Shown here: piece by piece, positions 1 to 7,627 of the stretch
Position numbering within the stretch: the stretch's first letter is position 1
Layout of the letters: every line of letters starts with the position of its first letter
Origin: Bradyrhizobium diazoefficiens
GTDB taxonomy: Bacteria; Pseudomonadota; Alphaproteobacteria; Rhizobiales; Xanthobacteraceae
Assembly: GCF_016599855.1 (NCBI RefSeq)
Contig: NZ_CP067041.1
Coordinates: 2,852,001-2,916,000, forward strand
Direction: 5' to 3'
DNA length: 64,000 nucleotides
Notes under the pieces: model-generated
The model's database searches: none
Seen by the model: the letters and a program-made list of their open reading frames with translations, nothing else
What the model was told of the DNA's origin: nothing
Made by a program: the position numbers and the translations under genes

Positions 1-437
1 AGGACTGGCTTGCCGCCGAGCTCGGCTTTAGGCGGGGCCGAGAACGGCACCATCGCGCGCAGCAGCACGGCGCCTGCCAGCACGTCCGGCTTCAGCAGCA
101 ACAGCGCGGCTGCGATGTTGGCGCCGTTGGAGAAGCCGACGGCGACCGGTGCCGCGATGCCATAGCGCTGCCGCGCGTCCGCGACGAAGTCGCCAAGCTC
201 GAGCGCGCGGCGGCGCACATCCTCCTCGTCGAACACGCCTTCTGCAAGGCGGCGGAAGAAGCGCGGCATGCCGTGTTCGAGCACGCGGCCGCGCGGCGAG
301 AGCAAAGCGGAGCCGGGTGAGATCATCTTGCCGAGCCCGAGCAGGTCGTTCTCGTCGCCGCCGGTGCCGTGGAGTAGCAGCAGCGGAGGGGAGCCCGCGC
401 TGGTCGCGGGCTCGAATCGATGGATGAAGTCGCTCAT
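1..437 (-). CDS. Alpha/beta hydrolase (carboxylesterase/phospholipase-like), 3' end outside window
   Basis: This partial gene reads off the left edge, so only about 145 N-terminal residues are visible. The protein begins MSDFIHRF and shows an LLLLHGTGGDEND stretch near residue 20, typical of the oxyanion-hole loop. The nucleophile elbow GFSNGAN (G-x-S-x-G) lies near residue 105. Together these place it with cytosolic carboxylesterases of the YpfH/phospholipase type. Its ATG shares the ATGA overlap at 434-437 with the stop of the upstream dioxygenase gene, so the two are translationally coupled. Hydrolase-glyoxalase pairs of this kind occur with LysR or MarR regulators in quinone-detoxification loci. 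The substrate is unknown, and the Asp and His of the triad lie outside the window. Confidence 0.85.
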   Translation of the reverse strand, partial: MSDFIHRFEPATSAGSPPLLLLHGTGGDENDLLGLGKMISPGSALLSPRGRVLEHGMPRFFRRLAEGVFDEEDVRRRALELGDFVADARQRYGIAAPVAVGFSNGANIAAALLLLKPDVLAGAVLLRAMVPFSAPPKAELGGKPV

Positions 438-1372
438 GACGCGCTCTCTTCCAGGCCCGGCAGAACGCCCTCGATCTGCTTGCGATGCGCTTCGAGGAAG
501 CTCGGCAGCTTCAGATCACGCCCCAGCGTCGCGACGGGTTCGTCGACGGCGAAGCCGGGGACATCGGTCGCGATTTCGAACAGCACGCCGCCGGGCTCGC
601 GGAAGTAGACCGAGCGGAAATAGTTGCGGTCCTTCTGCTCGGTCGGGTGCAGGCCATGATTGCTCACGAGCTTTTGCGCCATCTTGCCCTGCTCGGCGTC
701 ATCAGCCGCGCGGAAGGCGATGTGGTGCACCGAGCCGCCGCCTTGGTGCCCGCGCAAAAAGCCCTTGGCTTCGTAGATGTCGACGACGCTGCCCTCGCCA
801 TCGCCGGTCGCCTTGAAGCGGATCACCGAGCCTTCGCGCCCGGTCTCCTTGAAGCCGAACACGTCGGTGAGGACGGCAGCCGTCTTCGCCGCGTTGTCGA
901 GCAGCAGCGTCACGCCGTGGAAGCCGCGGATCGCGTGCTCGGCCGGCACGCCGCCATTGCTCCAGCCGGGCTCGTTCTCGGCGCCGGGAATGCCGACCAG
1001 CGCGAGCGCCATGCCGTCGGGATCGGTGAATGGCAGCACGGACTCGCCAAAGCGCTTCTCCAGCGCCTCATAGGCAATGCCCTTCTCGATGAAGCGCTGC
1101 GTCCAATAGCCGAGCGAGCGCTGCGGCACGCGGAAGGCGGTCTGATGAGTCTCGCCGACGCCGCGGCGCCCGGCCGGCACGCCGGCCCAGGGGAAGAAGG
1201 TCAGGATGGTGCCGGGGCGGCCGGTCTCGTCGCCATAATAGAAATGATAGGTGCCGGGATCGTCGAAATTGACCGTCTTCTTGACGAAGCGCAGGCCGAG
1301 ACCCCGGGTGTAGAAGCCGAAATTGCGGATGGGGTCGCCGGCGATCGCGGTGACGTGGTGCAGTCCAGACAT
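434..1372 (-). CDS. Ring-cleaving dioxygenase, glyoxalase/VOC fold (MhqO-like)
   Basis: This 312-residue protein has two vicinal-oxygen-chelate modules. The first begins at SGLHHVTAI and the second near residue 150 at IRGFHGVTL. Likely metal ligands are the His of LHHVTAI, the His of SVHHIAF (about residue 220) and the Glu of GVLFEIATD (about 270). The family includes hydroquinone-specific extradiol dioxygenases such as MhqO, so a role in quinone or aromatic detoxification is inferred. Two in-frame ATGs exist. The one at 1372 is preferred because GGAGG lies six bases upstream, whereas GGAGG abuts the ATG at 1378 directly. The gene is divergent from a LysR regulator and coupled to the downstream esterase. 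Confidence 0.9.
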   Translation of the reverse strand: MSGLHHVTAIAGDPIRNFGFYTRGLGLRFVKKTVNFDDPGTYHFYYGDETGRPGTILTFFPWAGVPAGRRGVGETHQTAFRVPQRSLGYWTQRFIEKGIAYEALEKRFGESVLPFTDPDGMALALVGIPGAENEPGWSNGGVPAEHAIRGFHGVTLLLDNAAKTAAVLTDVFGFKETGREGSVIRFKATGDGEGSVVDIYEAKGFLRGHQGGGSVHHIAFRAADDAEQGKMAQKLVSNHGLHPTEQKDRNYFRSVYFREPGGVLFEIATDVPGFAVDEPVATLGRDLKLPSFLEAHRKQIEGVLPGLEESAS

Positions 1373-1434
1373 TGTCATCCTCCAGAATTCGCAGGAGCGG
1401 TCTTGCTCTTGGACGGAAATATCGTTCTGCTTTA

Positions 1435-1489
1435 GATTGGAGACAATCCATGCAAATATGACGGCTATGTCTACGATTTGGAAACAATC
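1435..1489. promoter_or_regulatory. Two candidate LysR operator boxes in divergent intergenic region
   Basis: The 131-bp gap between the dioxygenase and the LysR gene holds GATTGGAGACAATC at 1435-1448, a perfect GATTG/CAATC inverted repeat. A related box, GATTTGGAAACAATC, lies at 1475-1489. Their centres are about 40 bp apart, near four helical turns, as in the activation and recognition half-sites of many LysR-type regulators. Assignment to the adjacent regulator is inference from position and symmetry. Confidence 0.55.
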
Positions 1490-1503
1490 GCCGGAGCCCG
1501 CCC

Positions 1504-2415
1504 TTGGATAAGGTCGCCAGTCTCCGGGCCTTCGTGAAGGTGGTCGAGACCGGCAGCTTTGCCGAGGCCGGCCGGCAGCTGCGGCTGTCGCGCTCGGCGA
1601 TCAGCAAATACATCGCCGACCTCGAGGAGAGCCTCGGCGTCCAGCTTTTGAACCGGACCACGAGGCACGCCAGCCCGACCGAGAACGGCCAGCGCTATTT
1701 CGAACGCGCGGTCGTCATCCTTTCGGAGATCGAGGCCGCCGACCAGGCGGTGACGCAGGCACAGTCGGCGCCGCGCGGATTGTTGCGGGTCAACGCGCCG
1801 ATGTCGTTCGGTACTCTGCGGCTCGGGCCGGTGCTCGCCGATTTCATGGCGCGCTATGGCGAGCTTCAGCTCCAGATCGTGCTCAGCGACGACCTGCTCG
1901 ATCCGGTCCAGGACGGCTTTGACGTGACGTTGCGGATCGCGGAATTGGAATCTTCGAGTTTGATCGCACGCAAGATCACGCCGGTGGCGCGCATGATCTG
2001 CGCCTCGCCGGATTATCTTGCGCGTCACGGCACACCCAAACATCCGCAGGATCTGCGCGAGCATGCATCGCTCACTTACGGCTTCCTGCTGACAGGCAAT
2101 CAGTGGAAGCTCACCGGCACGGATGGCGATCACTGGATCCAGCCCGCCTGGTCGCTCTGCGTCAACAACGCCGAAGTGCTGCGCGACGTCGCGATCAAGG
2201 GCAGAGGGCTCGCGCTGCTGCCCGAGTTCATTGCGGCGGATGCTTTAAGGAAAGGCGAGCTGCGGACGGTGCTGGACGACTATTCCGCACCGCCGCTCGC
2301 GCTGTATGCGGTTTATCCGCCGACGCGGCATCTGTCGGTCAAGGTGCGGCTCTTCATCGATTTTCTGGTCGAGCGCTTTGGTCGTGACGAAGATGCGAGC
2401 GTGCGGACGCGCTGA
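1504..2415 (+). CDS. LysR-family transcriptional regulator
   Basis: This 303-residue regulator has an N-terminal winged helix-turn-helix (about residues 1-60, including SFAEAGRQLRLSRSAISKYI). The C-terminal part is a periplasmic-binding-protein-like effector domain. The first codon is TTG, starting DKVASLRAFV directly in the HTH helix as expected for the family, and no closer in-frame ATG exists. The sequence groups with regulators that act on divergently transcribed aromatic or quinone genes. The two GATT-AATC palindromes just upstream are the natural candidate binding sites, so control of the divergent dioxygenase-esterase pair and autoregulation are inferred. The effector is unknown. Confidence 0.92.
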   Translation: MDKVASLRAFVKVVETGSFAEAGRQLRLSRSAISKYIADLEESLGVQLLNRTTRHASPTENGQRYFERAVVILSEIEAADQAVTQAQSAPRGLLRVNAPMSFGTLRLGPVLADFMARYGELQLQIVLSDDLLDPVQDGFDVTLRIAELESSSLIARKITPVARMICASPDYLARHGTPKHPQDLREHASLTYGFLLTGNQWKLTGTDGDHWIQPAWSLCVNNAEVLRDVAIKGRGLALLPEFIAADALRKGELRTVLDDYSAPPLALYAVYPPTRHLSVKVRLFIDFLVERFGRDEDASVRTR

Positions 2416-2456
2416 GGAGAAGGCGCCGTCTCATCAAGCGACAAGCCGGCCGATGT

Positions 2457-2476
2457 CTGCTTAGCCCGAACAGCGG
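2457..2476. repeat. Degenerate short palindromic element
   Basis: CTGCTTAGCCCGAACAGCGG is an imperfect inverted repeat with a CCCGA centre. It resembles, in inverted form, the GGGTC-centred elements listed further right. It lies in the 227-bp gap between the LysR and hydrolase genes, which otherwise shows nothing coding. Membership of the same family is tentative. Confidence 0.35.
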
Positions 2477-2642
2477 CCGAAAAACGGGTCGTGCTGCGAT
2501 GTCGCCTTTGGGCCAACAAGAGACGTCGCTATGAGAACGCGTTGGCGAGAATCCAAAGAAAATACTTCAATAGGCGTTCTGCCTAGCTCCGTTGATGAGT
2601 ATTATGCTGCGATCAGGTCAAGCTCGCAGCGCGTGGGATCCA

Positions 2643-4034
2643 ATGTATATTCGCCAGATTGTTTTCGCCGTCGTGCTGCTCGGCGCTTTGGTTCGGTTCG
2701 GGCCCGCCACAGCTGGAGATGGCTTCCCAGCAGCGGAGTGGGAGCGCGTCACCCCTGCAGAATTGGGCTGGTCAGAGACCGAATTGGCCCAAGCGCGATC
2801 CTTTTCGGATCAGATTCGCTCGAGCGCGCTTGTCATCGTTCAGCACGGAAGGGTGGTGGCCGAGTGGGGCAATACCACGAAGCCAATGGAACTCGCTTCA
2901 ATCCGCAAGAGCCTACTCAGCGCCCTGATCGGCGTCGCAGTGTCGGATCACCTGATCAACCTCGACAGCACGCTTGGCGAACTCGGCATCGACGATAATC
3001 CGCCTGGCTTGACCGGGATCGAGAAGGGCGCGACGGTGCGCGAACTCCTCGAAGCGCGTTCCGGGGTCTACCACGCGGCGCTCTATGAGACGCCGGACAT
3101 GGCCAAGATGAGACCGCCGCGCGGCAGCCACCCGCCCGGCACCTTCTGGTATTACAACAATTGGGACTTCAACGCGCTCGGCACGATCTACGAGCACGCA
3201 ACTGGCACCGGCATCTTCCAGGCGCTCGACCAGAAGATCGCAAAGCCGATCGGCATGCAGGACTACCGGCAACAGGATGCCAGCTACGTCCGCGGCGAAG
3301 CATCTATCCACCCCGCCTATGCGATCCGCATGAGCGCACGGGACCTGGCGCGTTTTGCACTTCTCTATCTGCACAAAGGTAATTGGGCCGGACACCAGAT
3401 CGTGCCGCGGGAGTGGGTGGAAGAGAGCACGCGCAGCTATTCGAGAGCGGCGTCCGGGCAGGGCTATGGCTATCTCTGGTGGATCGGTTTTCTGGGCGGT
3501 GCCGTTGCACCTACGGTGACTTTGCCCGAGGGCAGCTTTTTGGCCGAAGGTGCCGGCGGCCAATACGCCTTAGTCGTGCCCGCACTCGACCTCGTCGTGG
3601 TGCATCGTGTCGACCGCGACATGCCCTTCACCGAACCTTCTGTGCGTAGTATTGCCAGGCTCTTCTGGCTGATCCTGAAGGCCGAGGGCTATGATCCGGG
3701 GCCCGATGCCTCGCTCACCGCAGCGACCGGCGAACGACCGACAGGTGAGACCCTGGCCGCAATATTCCAGGGCAAGACGATCAGCTTCGGTACCAAGCTC
3801 AGGGATGGTCCGTTCACAATGCGATTCGAGCCCGACGGCCGGATGACCTATCCGCACTGGAACGAGGCCCTTGGACCTGCGGCCGGGACATGGACGGTCG
3901 CGGAGGATAAGCTCTGTATCTTGATCTTGGGTGCCAGACGTCGCTGCTACATTCCAGTGCTGAACGGTGAACGGATTGAGTTGTTCGACCAGCTTGGTAT
4001 CATGCAAATCGCCGGGGTGGCGCTGCCTCAGTGA
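2643..4034 (+). CDS. Exported serine hydrolase, beta-lactamase class C/EstB-like family
   Basis: The protein has 463 residues when started at ATG 2643, which gives a clean Sec signal (MYIRQIVFAVVLLGAL, cleavage near ATAG-DG). An upstream in-frame ATG at 2592 would bury that signal. The SxxK motif is SIRK at residues 86-89 and the YxN motif is Y171-N-N173, so the penicillin-binding fold nucleophile and general base are present. An ELLEARSGVYH segment is typical of 6-aminohexanoate-dimer hydrolase and esterase relatives. About 120 C-terminal residues follow the catalytic domain and may form an accessory beta domain. It stands alone, with no ampR-like regulator nearby, so an amide or ester hydrolase is as likely as a resistance enzyme. 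Confidence 0.85.
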   Translation: MYIRQIVFAVVLLGALVRFGPATAGDGFPAAEWERVTPAELGWSETELAQARSFSDQIRSSALVIVQHGRVVAEWGNTTKPMELASIRKSLLSALIGVAVSDHLINLDSTLGELGIDDNPPGLTGIEKGATVRELLEARSGVYHAALYETPDMAKMRPPRGSHPPGTFWYYNNWDFNALGTIYEHATGTGIFQALDQKIAKPIGMQDYRQQDASYVRGEASIHPAYAIRMSARDLARFALLYLHKGNWAGHQIVPREWVEESTRSYSRAASGQGYGYLWWIGFLGGAVAPTVTLPEGSFLAEGAGGQYALVVPALDLVVVHRVDRDMPFTEPSVRSIARLFWLILKAEGYDPGPDASLTAATGERPTGETLAAIFQGKTISFGTKLRDGPFTMRFEPDGRMTYPHWNEALGPAAGTWTVAEDKLCILILGARRRCYIPVLNGERIELFDQLGIMQIAGVALPQ

Positions 4035-4331
4035 TCTGCATGCAGCAATCGGCTCGCGACGTCCGTTCAGGGTCACGAGCGGCGATCACGCTCGGGCCGA
4101 CCCAGGTCCGGTTAATCCCGGAGAGCCGACCTAAGCATCGTCCATACGGTCTTCGGCAATCGGCCACCCATCAACGCAACCATCGTACAACGTCCGGTCT
4201 CACGCAGACACCCGACATCGCGGCAACCCGTTCGTTATTCAGCTGAGGGCCAGAAGCAGACTTAATGGTCTGCAAACCCTAATCGTCAGAGAGCTGCCAG
4301 CTAACACCATCCTCGTGCTACCTTAGCGAGC
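4035..4331. other. Non-coding gap with one palindromic repeat
   Basis: No convincing gene was found in these 297 bases. A 71-codon frame starting at 4031 has an arginine-rich composition with no domain and no ribosome-binding site. One GGGTC-centred palindrome lies at 4063-4082. The sequence looks like decayed intergenic DNA. Confidence 0.5.
4063..4082. repeat. GGGTC-centred palindromic repeat, copy 1
   Basis: CCGTTCAGGGTCACGAGCGG has imperfect CCGyTC/GAGCGG arms around a GGGTC core. It belongs to a small family scattered through 4.0-6.9 kb. Similar degenerate elements are common between genes in Bradyrhizobium, as far as I recall. Confidence 0.45.
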
Positions 4332-4562
4332 ATGTCGCCTTTCCGCATTCGTTCCACCCTTATGCTCGTCCTCATTGTCGGAGGCACGTCCAGCATCTAC
4401 GTGTTCCTCGGCCTCAACCTGATTATGGTACTGATAGCGTTGGGCCCGGCCTGCCTTCTGTACGTCCCATTCGCTAAGCGCTACGGGTGGGGCAATGAAG
4501 GGCGTCTCACAAGGCATCTCAGTCGTCCGCCGTTCGAAGACGAACGACGCAAGTCCAATTGA
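4332..4562 (+). CDS. Small hypothetical membrane protein
   Basis: This 76-residue frame is MSPFRIRSTLMLVLIVGG and onward. It is predicted to have two closely spaced membrane segments, roughly residues 9-24 and 28-46, followed by a basic soluble tail (RYGWGNEGRLTRHLS). No family was recognised. It is the first of three small hydrophobic frames in a row on the same strand, separated by about 10 and 2 bases, which argues for a real small operon. Base composition here is clearly less GC-rich than the surrounding genes. No good Shine-Dalgarno sequence is visible, so the call is tentative. Confidence 0.45.
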   Translation: MSPFRIRSTLMLVLIVGGTSSIYVFLGLNLIMVLIALGPACLLYVPFAKRYGWGNEGRLTRHLSRPPFEDERRKSN

Positions 4563-4572
4563 TTGTGCTGGA

Positions 4573-4851
4573 ATGAACTGGCTTATTGCTCTTGCATTCT
4601 TCGGCTTTTGTTGGTGGCGCGCGGCAAAAGCGCGCAAGCGAGCTGCCGAATTGACAGTTATTAAAATTGGCCGCTCACCACTATATCGGGTGTCGAACGC
4701 GCTCGTAGCTATTCTGTTGGCCCTCGTTCTGTACATCGCCCATATTCACCATCACTCGCCCGTTCCGGCCTTCCTCTGGTTTGTCGCCCTGGCGATCATC
4801 GTGGCTTTACTCTTTCTGCGCCGCGCGTTGAAATGGCGCTACCCAGTTTAG
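4573..4851 (+). CDS. Small hypothetical membrane protein
   Basis: The protein has 92 residues when started at MNWLIALAFF. A longer frame from 4495 would add a polar extension overlapping the upstream gene. One membrane segment lies at the N-terminus (about residues 2-14), another near 45-62 (LVAILLALVLYIAHIHHH), and a third near 67-84. The basic stretch WWRAAKARKRAAEL follows the first segment, so the loop after it is probably cytoplasmic. It is not a recognised family. Its value lies in the tandem arrangement with the neighbouring small membrane frames. Confidence 0.45.
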   Translation: MNWLIALAFFGFCWWRAAKARKRAAELTVIKIGRSPLYRVSNALVAILLALVLYIAHIHHHSPVPAFLWFVALAIIVALLFLRRALKWRYPV

Positions 4852-4853
4852 CT

Positions 4854-5138
4854 ATGCTAGGCGATCTCATCTTGAGTTTGGTTTTCGGAATTCTCCGCGT
4901 TCCGGCGGCGGCCTTTATTGTTGGGGCTCTTCTGTATCAGTTCAAGTTCCGAGCCGTCTGGTGCGCCGTGGTCGGGGAAGGGGCAATAATGATCTTTTTC
5001 TATTTCGATGCCATCCGGCCGGGATATTCTCATGCTACGCAGTGGCTAACATGGGAGCACGCGCTCGGCGTTCCGTTGCTCTTTTTGCCACTGTTCGCCG
5101 GTTACTACTTCAACAAACATATTGTCCAAGGGGACTAA
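4854..5138 (+). CDS. Small hypothetical membrane protein
   Basis: The protein has 94 residues when started at MLGDLILSLVFG. A start at 4833 would add seven residues and overlap the previous gene by 19 bases. It is predicted to have three hydrophobic segments (about residues 2-27, 35-50 and 70-88), with FYFDAIRPGYSHATQW between the second and third. No family was recognised. It begins two bases after the stop of the preceding small membrane gene, consistent with coupled translation. Confidence 0.45.
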   Translation: MLGDLILSLVFGILRVPAAAFIVGALLYQFKFRAVWCAVVGEGAIMIFFYFDAIRPGYSHATQWLTWEHALGVPLLFLPLFAGYYFNKHIVQGD

Positions 5139-5141
5139 TTT

Positions 5142-5164
5142 CCGCTCTGGGTCATTCGCGTCGG
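5142..5164. repeat. GGGTC-centred palindromic repeat, copy 2
   Basis: The element starts CCGCTCTGGGTCATTCGCG and ends TCGG. It has the same CCGCT-x-GGGTC core as its neighbours, followed by a degenerate right arm. It starts just after the third small membrane gene. Confidence 0.45.
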
Positions 5165-5316
5165 TTTGCCCTTCACTAGGGAGCTTCCGTTCCACCCCCA
5201 TAAGCGGGCATCATCAGATCCGACGGGGAAGTCGCAAACGGGCCAAGACCCGACGAATGCAACGCAGCAAACCGCCACCTCAATCAACCACTCGTCAAAT
5301 CCGTTCTGAAGTCACG

Positions 5317-5730
5317 TCACTTGGCGGGTTTGAATATGTCGACTGCTAATAAAGTGACGGGCTCCTTACCGTCGTTATGATGCCAATGAGTAGTGTCTTT
5401 TGTAGCAGAAGACGTATCTCCCGGACCAAAGGCCCTCGACGTGCCGTCCGCAAGGGTGACCGTATCGTGCCCCTCGAGGAAATAAACTACGGCGGGCCTG
5501 TCCTTGTGACTGTGCAATCCGATGTGACCTCCCGGTTCAATAGTGAGCAATCGTAGTCGTAGTTGTCGCCCCGTCATTCCCTCAATTTCAGGACCCAGGT
5601 CGACAACGGTTGTCTTGCTCGCCGTAAATCCCTTGTTGTCCTTAGGAGCATCTTCGGAAGAGGCAACAATTGGGCATCCAAGGACAATTGCCAATGATAG
5701 CAAAGCAAAAACTATGTTGCCTGATTTCAT
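5317..5730 (-). CDS. Exported single-domain cupin protein
   Basis: This 137-residue protein has an N-terminal export signal (MKSGNIVFALLSLAIVLGC). The VLGC at residues 16-19 could be a lipobox, so it may be a lipoprotein. The mature part is a cupin barrel. Motif 1 appears as GGHIGLHSHKDRPAVVYFLEG, with the two metal-binding His in HSH. Motif 2 contains GPGDTSSATKDTTHWHHNDG, with further His ligands. The family is functionally broad, with enzymes and binding proteins alike, so no substrate is assigned. GGGAG lies about eight bases before the ATG. No partner gene is evident, and the neighbours on both sides are repeat-containing gaps. Confidence 0.8.
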   Translation of the reverse strand: MKSGNIVFALLSLAIVLGCPIVASSEDAPKDNKGFTASKTTVVDLGPEIEGMTGRQLRLRLLTIEPGGHIGLHSHKDRPAVVYFLEGHDTVTLADGTSRAFGPGDTSSATKDTTHWHHNDGKEPVTLLAVDIFKPAK

Positions 5731-6098
5731 GACGTTCTCCCTTCGAACAAAGCAGCCCGCCCGTACGGATTATTGCAAAACGGCAATTCGCGAAATACTT
5801 GCACAATAGTCTAACAGTTAGAGGCTGGCTGGCAGGGCGATTGTCGGCTGTGGGTCACAAGCAGCCGTCAGTGCCAGCGCGGCCCGGCGTCCGGTCTGCC
5901 ACCGAGAGCCGACATCGCAACAGGGGCAGCCTTGTTCGGCTAAGGGCCAAGAGGCGACATGTATCCCTGGCCAGCTTCTCCCTTTTTAGGGGTCAGGCTA
6001 TGATTTACCGATCCTTAGCTCCTTCCTATGCACAACCAAAGGATGTTGGTGCGTTCAAAACGGCAAGCTTCAAGGCGTCTAGTGGTGTTGTTTAGGTG
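5731..6098. other. Intergenic region with repeat remnants
   Basis: This 368-bp gap holds no supportable gene. It carries a GGGTC-centred palindrome at 5846-5866 and a related CTAAGGGCCA fragment near 5940-5950. The promoters of the cupin gene (minus) and of the lipoprotein gene (plus) must lie here, but no clear -35/-10 pair was identified. Confidence 0.5.
5846..5866. repeat. GGGTC-centred palindromic repeat, copy 3
   Basis: GGCTG, then TGGGTCACAA, then GCAGCC forms a short stem (GGCTG pairing with CAGCC) around the conserved GGGTC core. Confidence 0.45.
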
Positions 6099-6118
6099 AT
6101 GGCTCTACTGCGGGCGAG

Positions 6119-6787
6119 ATGGCTGCCTGTGCTCTTCGTTCTGGGGGCATTCTAATAGGTTGCGGCGGCTCGTTCAGCGAGACCATCAGATACCGATTGA
6201 CATTCAACGTGGATATTGATGGCAGGCTTGTGAGCGGCTCTGGGGTCATTCAGGTCAAGCAGTCCGACACGAGAGCCCTCTTTGGACCTATGGGAGGTTT
6301 CGGGAACGAGGTGATCGGGGAAGCTGTTACAGTCGACCTCGGCTCCAACGGCCGGTTCTTCGCGCTACTGCGCGGTCCGAAAGTTGGCCTTGGCAGTGTC
6401 GGCGCTCCCGCATGGCTGCTGTTTCATGCTTTTGCCGACTTGCTCAAGCGCGAGGCTGATCCTCTTCCTCAGGTGCGACTGTTCAAAGAGCAGCGCCCGC
6501 GCCGTGTCCTACATGCGGACGAAATCCCAATGTTGGTCCGCTTTCGTAATCTTGACGAGCCGAAGTCGGTCGAACAGGTTGATCCGACAAATCTAGCTGG
6601 AAAATTTGGCTCTGGAATTTTACTTCGCGACGCCGTCATCGAGGTGACGGACGACCCTGTCACAGTTGGTATCGAAGCGAAGTTGCCGTGGCTAACGTCG
6701 ATGAAGACTCAGCTGGACGGCGAGCGATTGTATTCCGGCGCTACGCTTGCCAACGAGTTGAATGCTTACGATTTCGTTCGAAAGTAA
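6119..6787 (+). CDS. Putative lipoprotein of unknown function; signal peptide split by apparent 1-nt frameshift
   Basis: The open frame gives 222 residues beginning MAACALRSGG and shows LIGC-GGS near residue 12, which fits a lipobox but lacks a normal signal sequence. A different frame starting at ATG 6099 reads MALLRARWLPVLFVLGAF and then stops. Adding one G to the run of five Gs at 6143-6147 joins the two into MALLRARWLPVLFVLGG followed by ILIGCGGS, a textbook lipoprotein signal. The body (residues 20-222) is continuous and not disrupted, with repeated beta-like stretches (YRLTFNVDIDGRLVSGSGVI). No family was recognised. It may be a recent pseudogene, a phase-variable gene or the product of a sequencing error. 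Confidence 0.5.
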   Translation: MAACALRSGGILIGCGGSFSETIRYRLTFNVDIDGRLVSGSGVIQVKQSDTRALFGPMGGFGNEVIGEAVTVDLGSNGRFFALLRGPKVGLGSVGAPAWLLFHAFADLLKREADPLPQVRLFKEQRPRRVLHADEIPMLVRFRNLDEPKSVEQVDPTNLAGKFGSGILLRDAVIEVTDDPVTVGIEAKLPWLTSMKTQLDGERLYSGATLANELNAYDFVRK

Positions 6788-6824
6788 GATTCGCTCGATG
6801 AAGCGCAGTTGGTGCGATCCGGGG

Positions 6825-6844
6825 CCGCTTAGGGTCTTAAGCGG
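6825..6844. repeat. GGGTC-centred palindromic repeat, copy 4
   Basis: CCGCTTAGGGTCTTAAGCGG is the best-preserved copy. It has perfect CCGCTT/AAGCGG arms and a GGGTC-containing loop. Confidence 0.5.
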
Positions 6845-6866
6845 AAGCTGCGCAGGGATCAAAAGG

Positions 6867-6886
6867 TCCGCTAAGGGCCAAATCCG
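6867..6886. repeat. GGGTC-family palindromic repeat, copy 5 (degenerate)
   Basis: GTCCGCTAAGGGCCAAATCC keeps the left arm and an altered core, GGGCC. It lies 22 bases after copy 4, in the 203-bp gap before bluB, which holds nothing else of note. Confidence 0.35.
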
Positions 6887-6990
6887 GCATGGTGCGGGCT
6901 CGGCAATTGGTCTGAGCCTTCCCTAGCTGACCGAGGAAATGCCGGTCGATCAATGCGCCGGCCGCAAGCGGCGAGATTGGGGCGGCCCGC

Positions 6991-7623
6991 TTAGCGCCGC
7001 ACCGTGAACTCGTCCGCGTCGCGCCGGTGTTCCCACTTCGCCTGCTCGAGCTCGGGACGGTCGCATTCGGCCTCGGGATAGCCGATGCAGAGATAGGCGA
7101 TGAATTTCCAGGTGTGCGGCACGTCGAGAACGGTGTGGATGCGATCCGGGTTCAGGATCGAGACCCAGCCGAGACCGATACCTTCCGCGCGCGCGGCGAG
7201 CCACATCGCGGTGATGGCGGCGACCACGGAATATTCGGTCGTCTCGGGCATGGTCGCACGGCCGAGGCCGTGGCCGATGTCGCTCGTCTTGTCGGCGAAC
7301 ACGGCGAGGTGGCTGGGGGCTTGTTCGAGGCCTGACAGTTTCAGCGTGGCATAGCGGCCGGCGCGCTCGCCGGAATAGCAATTCAGCGCGTCGGCGTTGC
7401 AAGCTTTGAAATCGTCGACCACGGCGCGGCGCCGGGCCGCATCATCGACGGTGACGAAGCGCCAGGGCTGGCTGAGGCCGACGGACGGCGACAGGCAGGC
7501 CGTCTCGATCAGCCGCTCCACGGCACCATCAGGCAGTGCATCAGCGCGAAAGTGACGCACGTCGCGGCGCCACACGAACAGCTCGCGCAATTGCCGGCGG
7601 AAGCCGTCGTCGAACTCGACCAT
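6991..7623 (-). CDS. bluB: 5,6-dimethylbenzimidazole synthase BluB
   Basis: This 210-residue flavin-destructase of the nitroreductase fold converts reduced FMN and oxygen to 5,6-dimethylbenzimidazole, the lower ligand of cobalamin. Family marks include WRRDVRHFR near the N-terminus, SPSVGLSQPWRFV around residue 45 and GLGWVSILNP near 150. The start at 7623 is chosen because GGGAGG lies about seven bases upstream; a longer frame would run back into cobS. It is the third gene of a cobU-cobS-bluB set, four bases after the cobS stop. Together these supply and attach the nucleotide loop. Confidence in function is high from sequence and context. Confidence 0.95.
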   Translation of the reverse strand: MVEFDDGFRRQLRELFVWRRDVRHFRADALPDGAVERLIETACLSPSVGLSQPWRFVTVDDAARRRAVVDDFKACNADALNCYSGERAGRYATLKLSGLEQAPSHLAVFADKTSDIGHGLGRATMPETTEYSVVAAITAMWLAARAEGIGLGWVSILNPDRIHTVLDVPHTWKFIAYLCIGYPEAECDRPELEQAKWEHRRDADEFTVRR

Positions 7624-7627
7624 GGGA

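Noticed and set aside
4031..4246. 71-codon frame after the serine hydrolase
   Set aside because: It has no ribosome-binding site, no hydrophobic or domain pattern, and contains a repeat element.
5122..5349. 75-codon plus-strand frame after the small membrane genes
   Set aside because: It is low-complexity Arg/Ser-rich and covers a palindromic repeat. Its end overlaps the cupin gene on the other strand.
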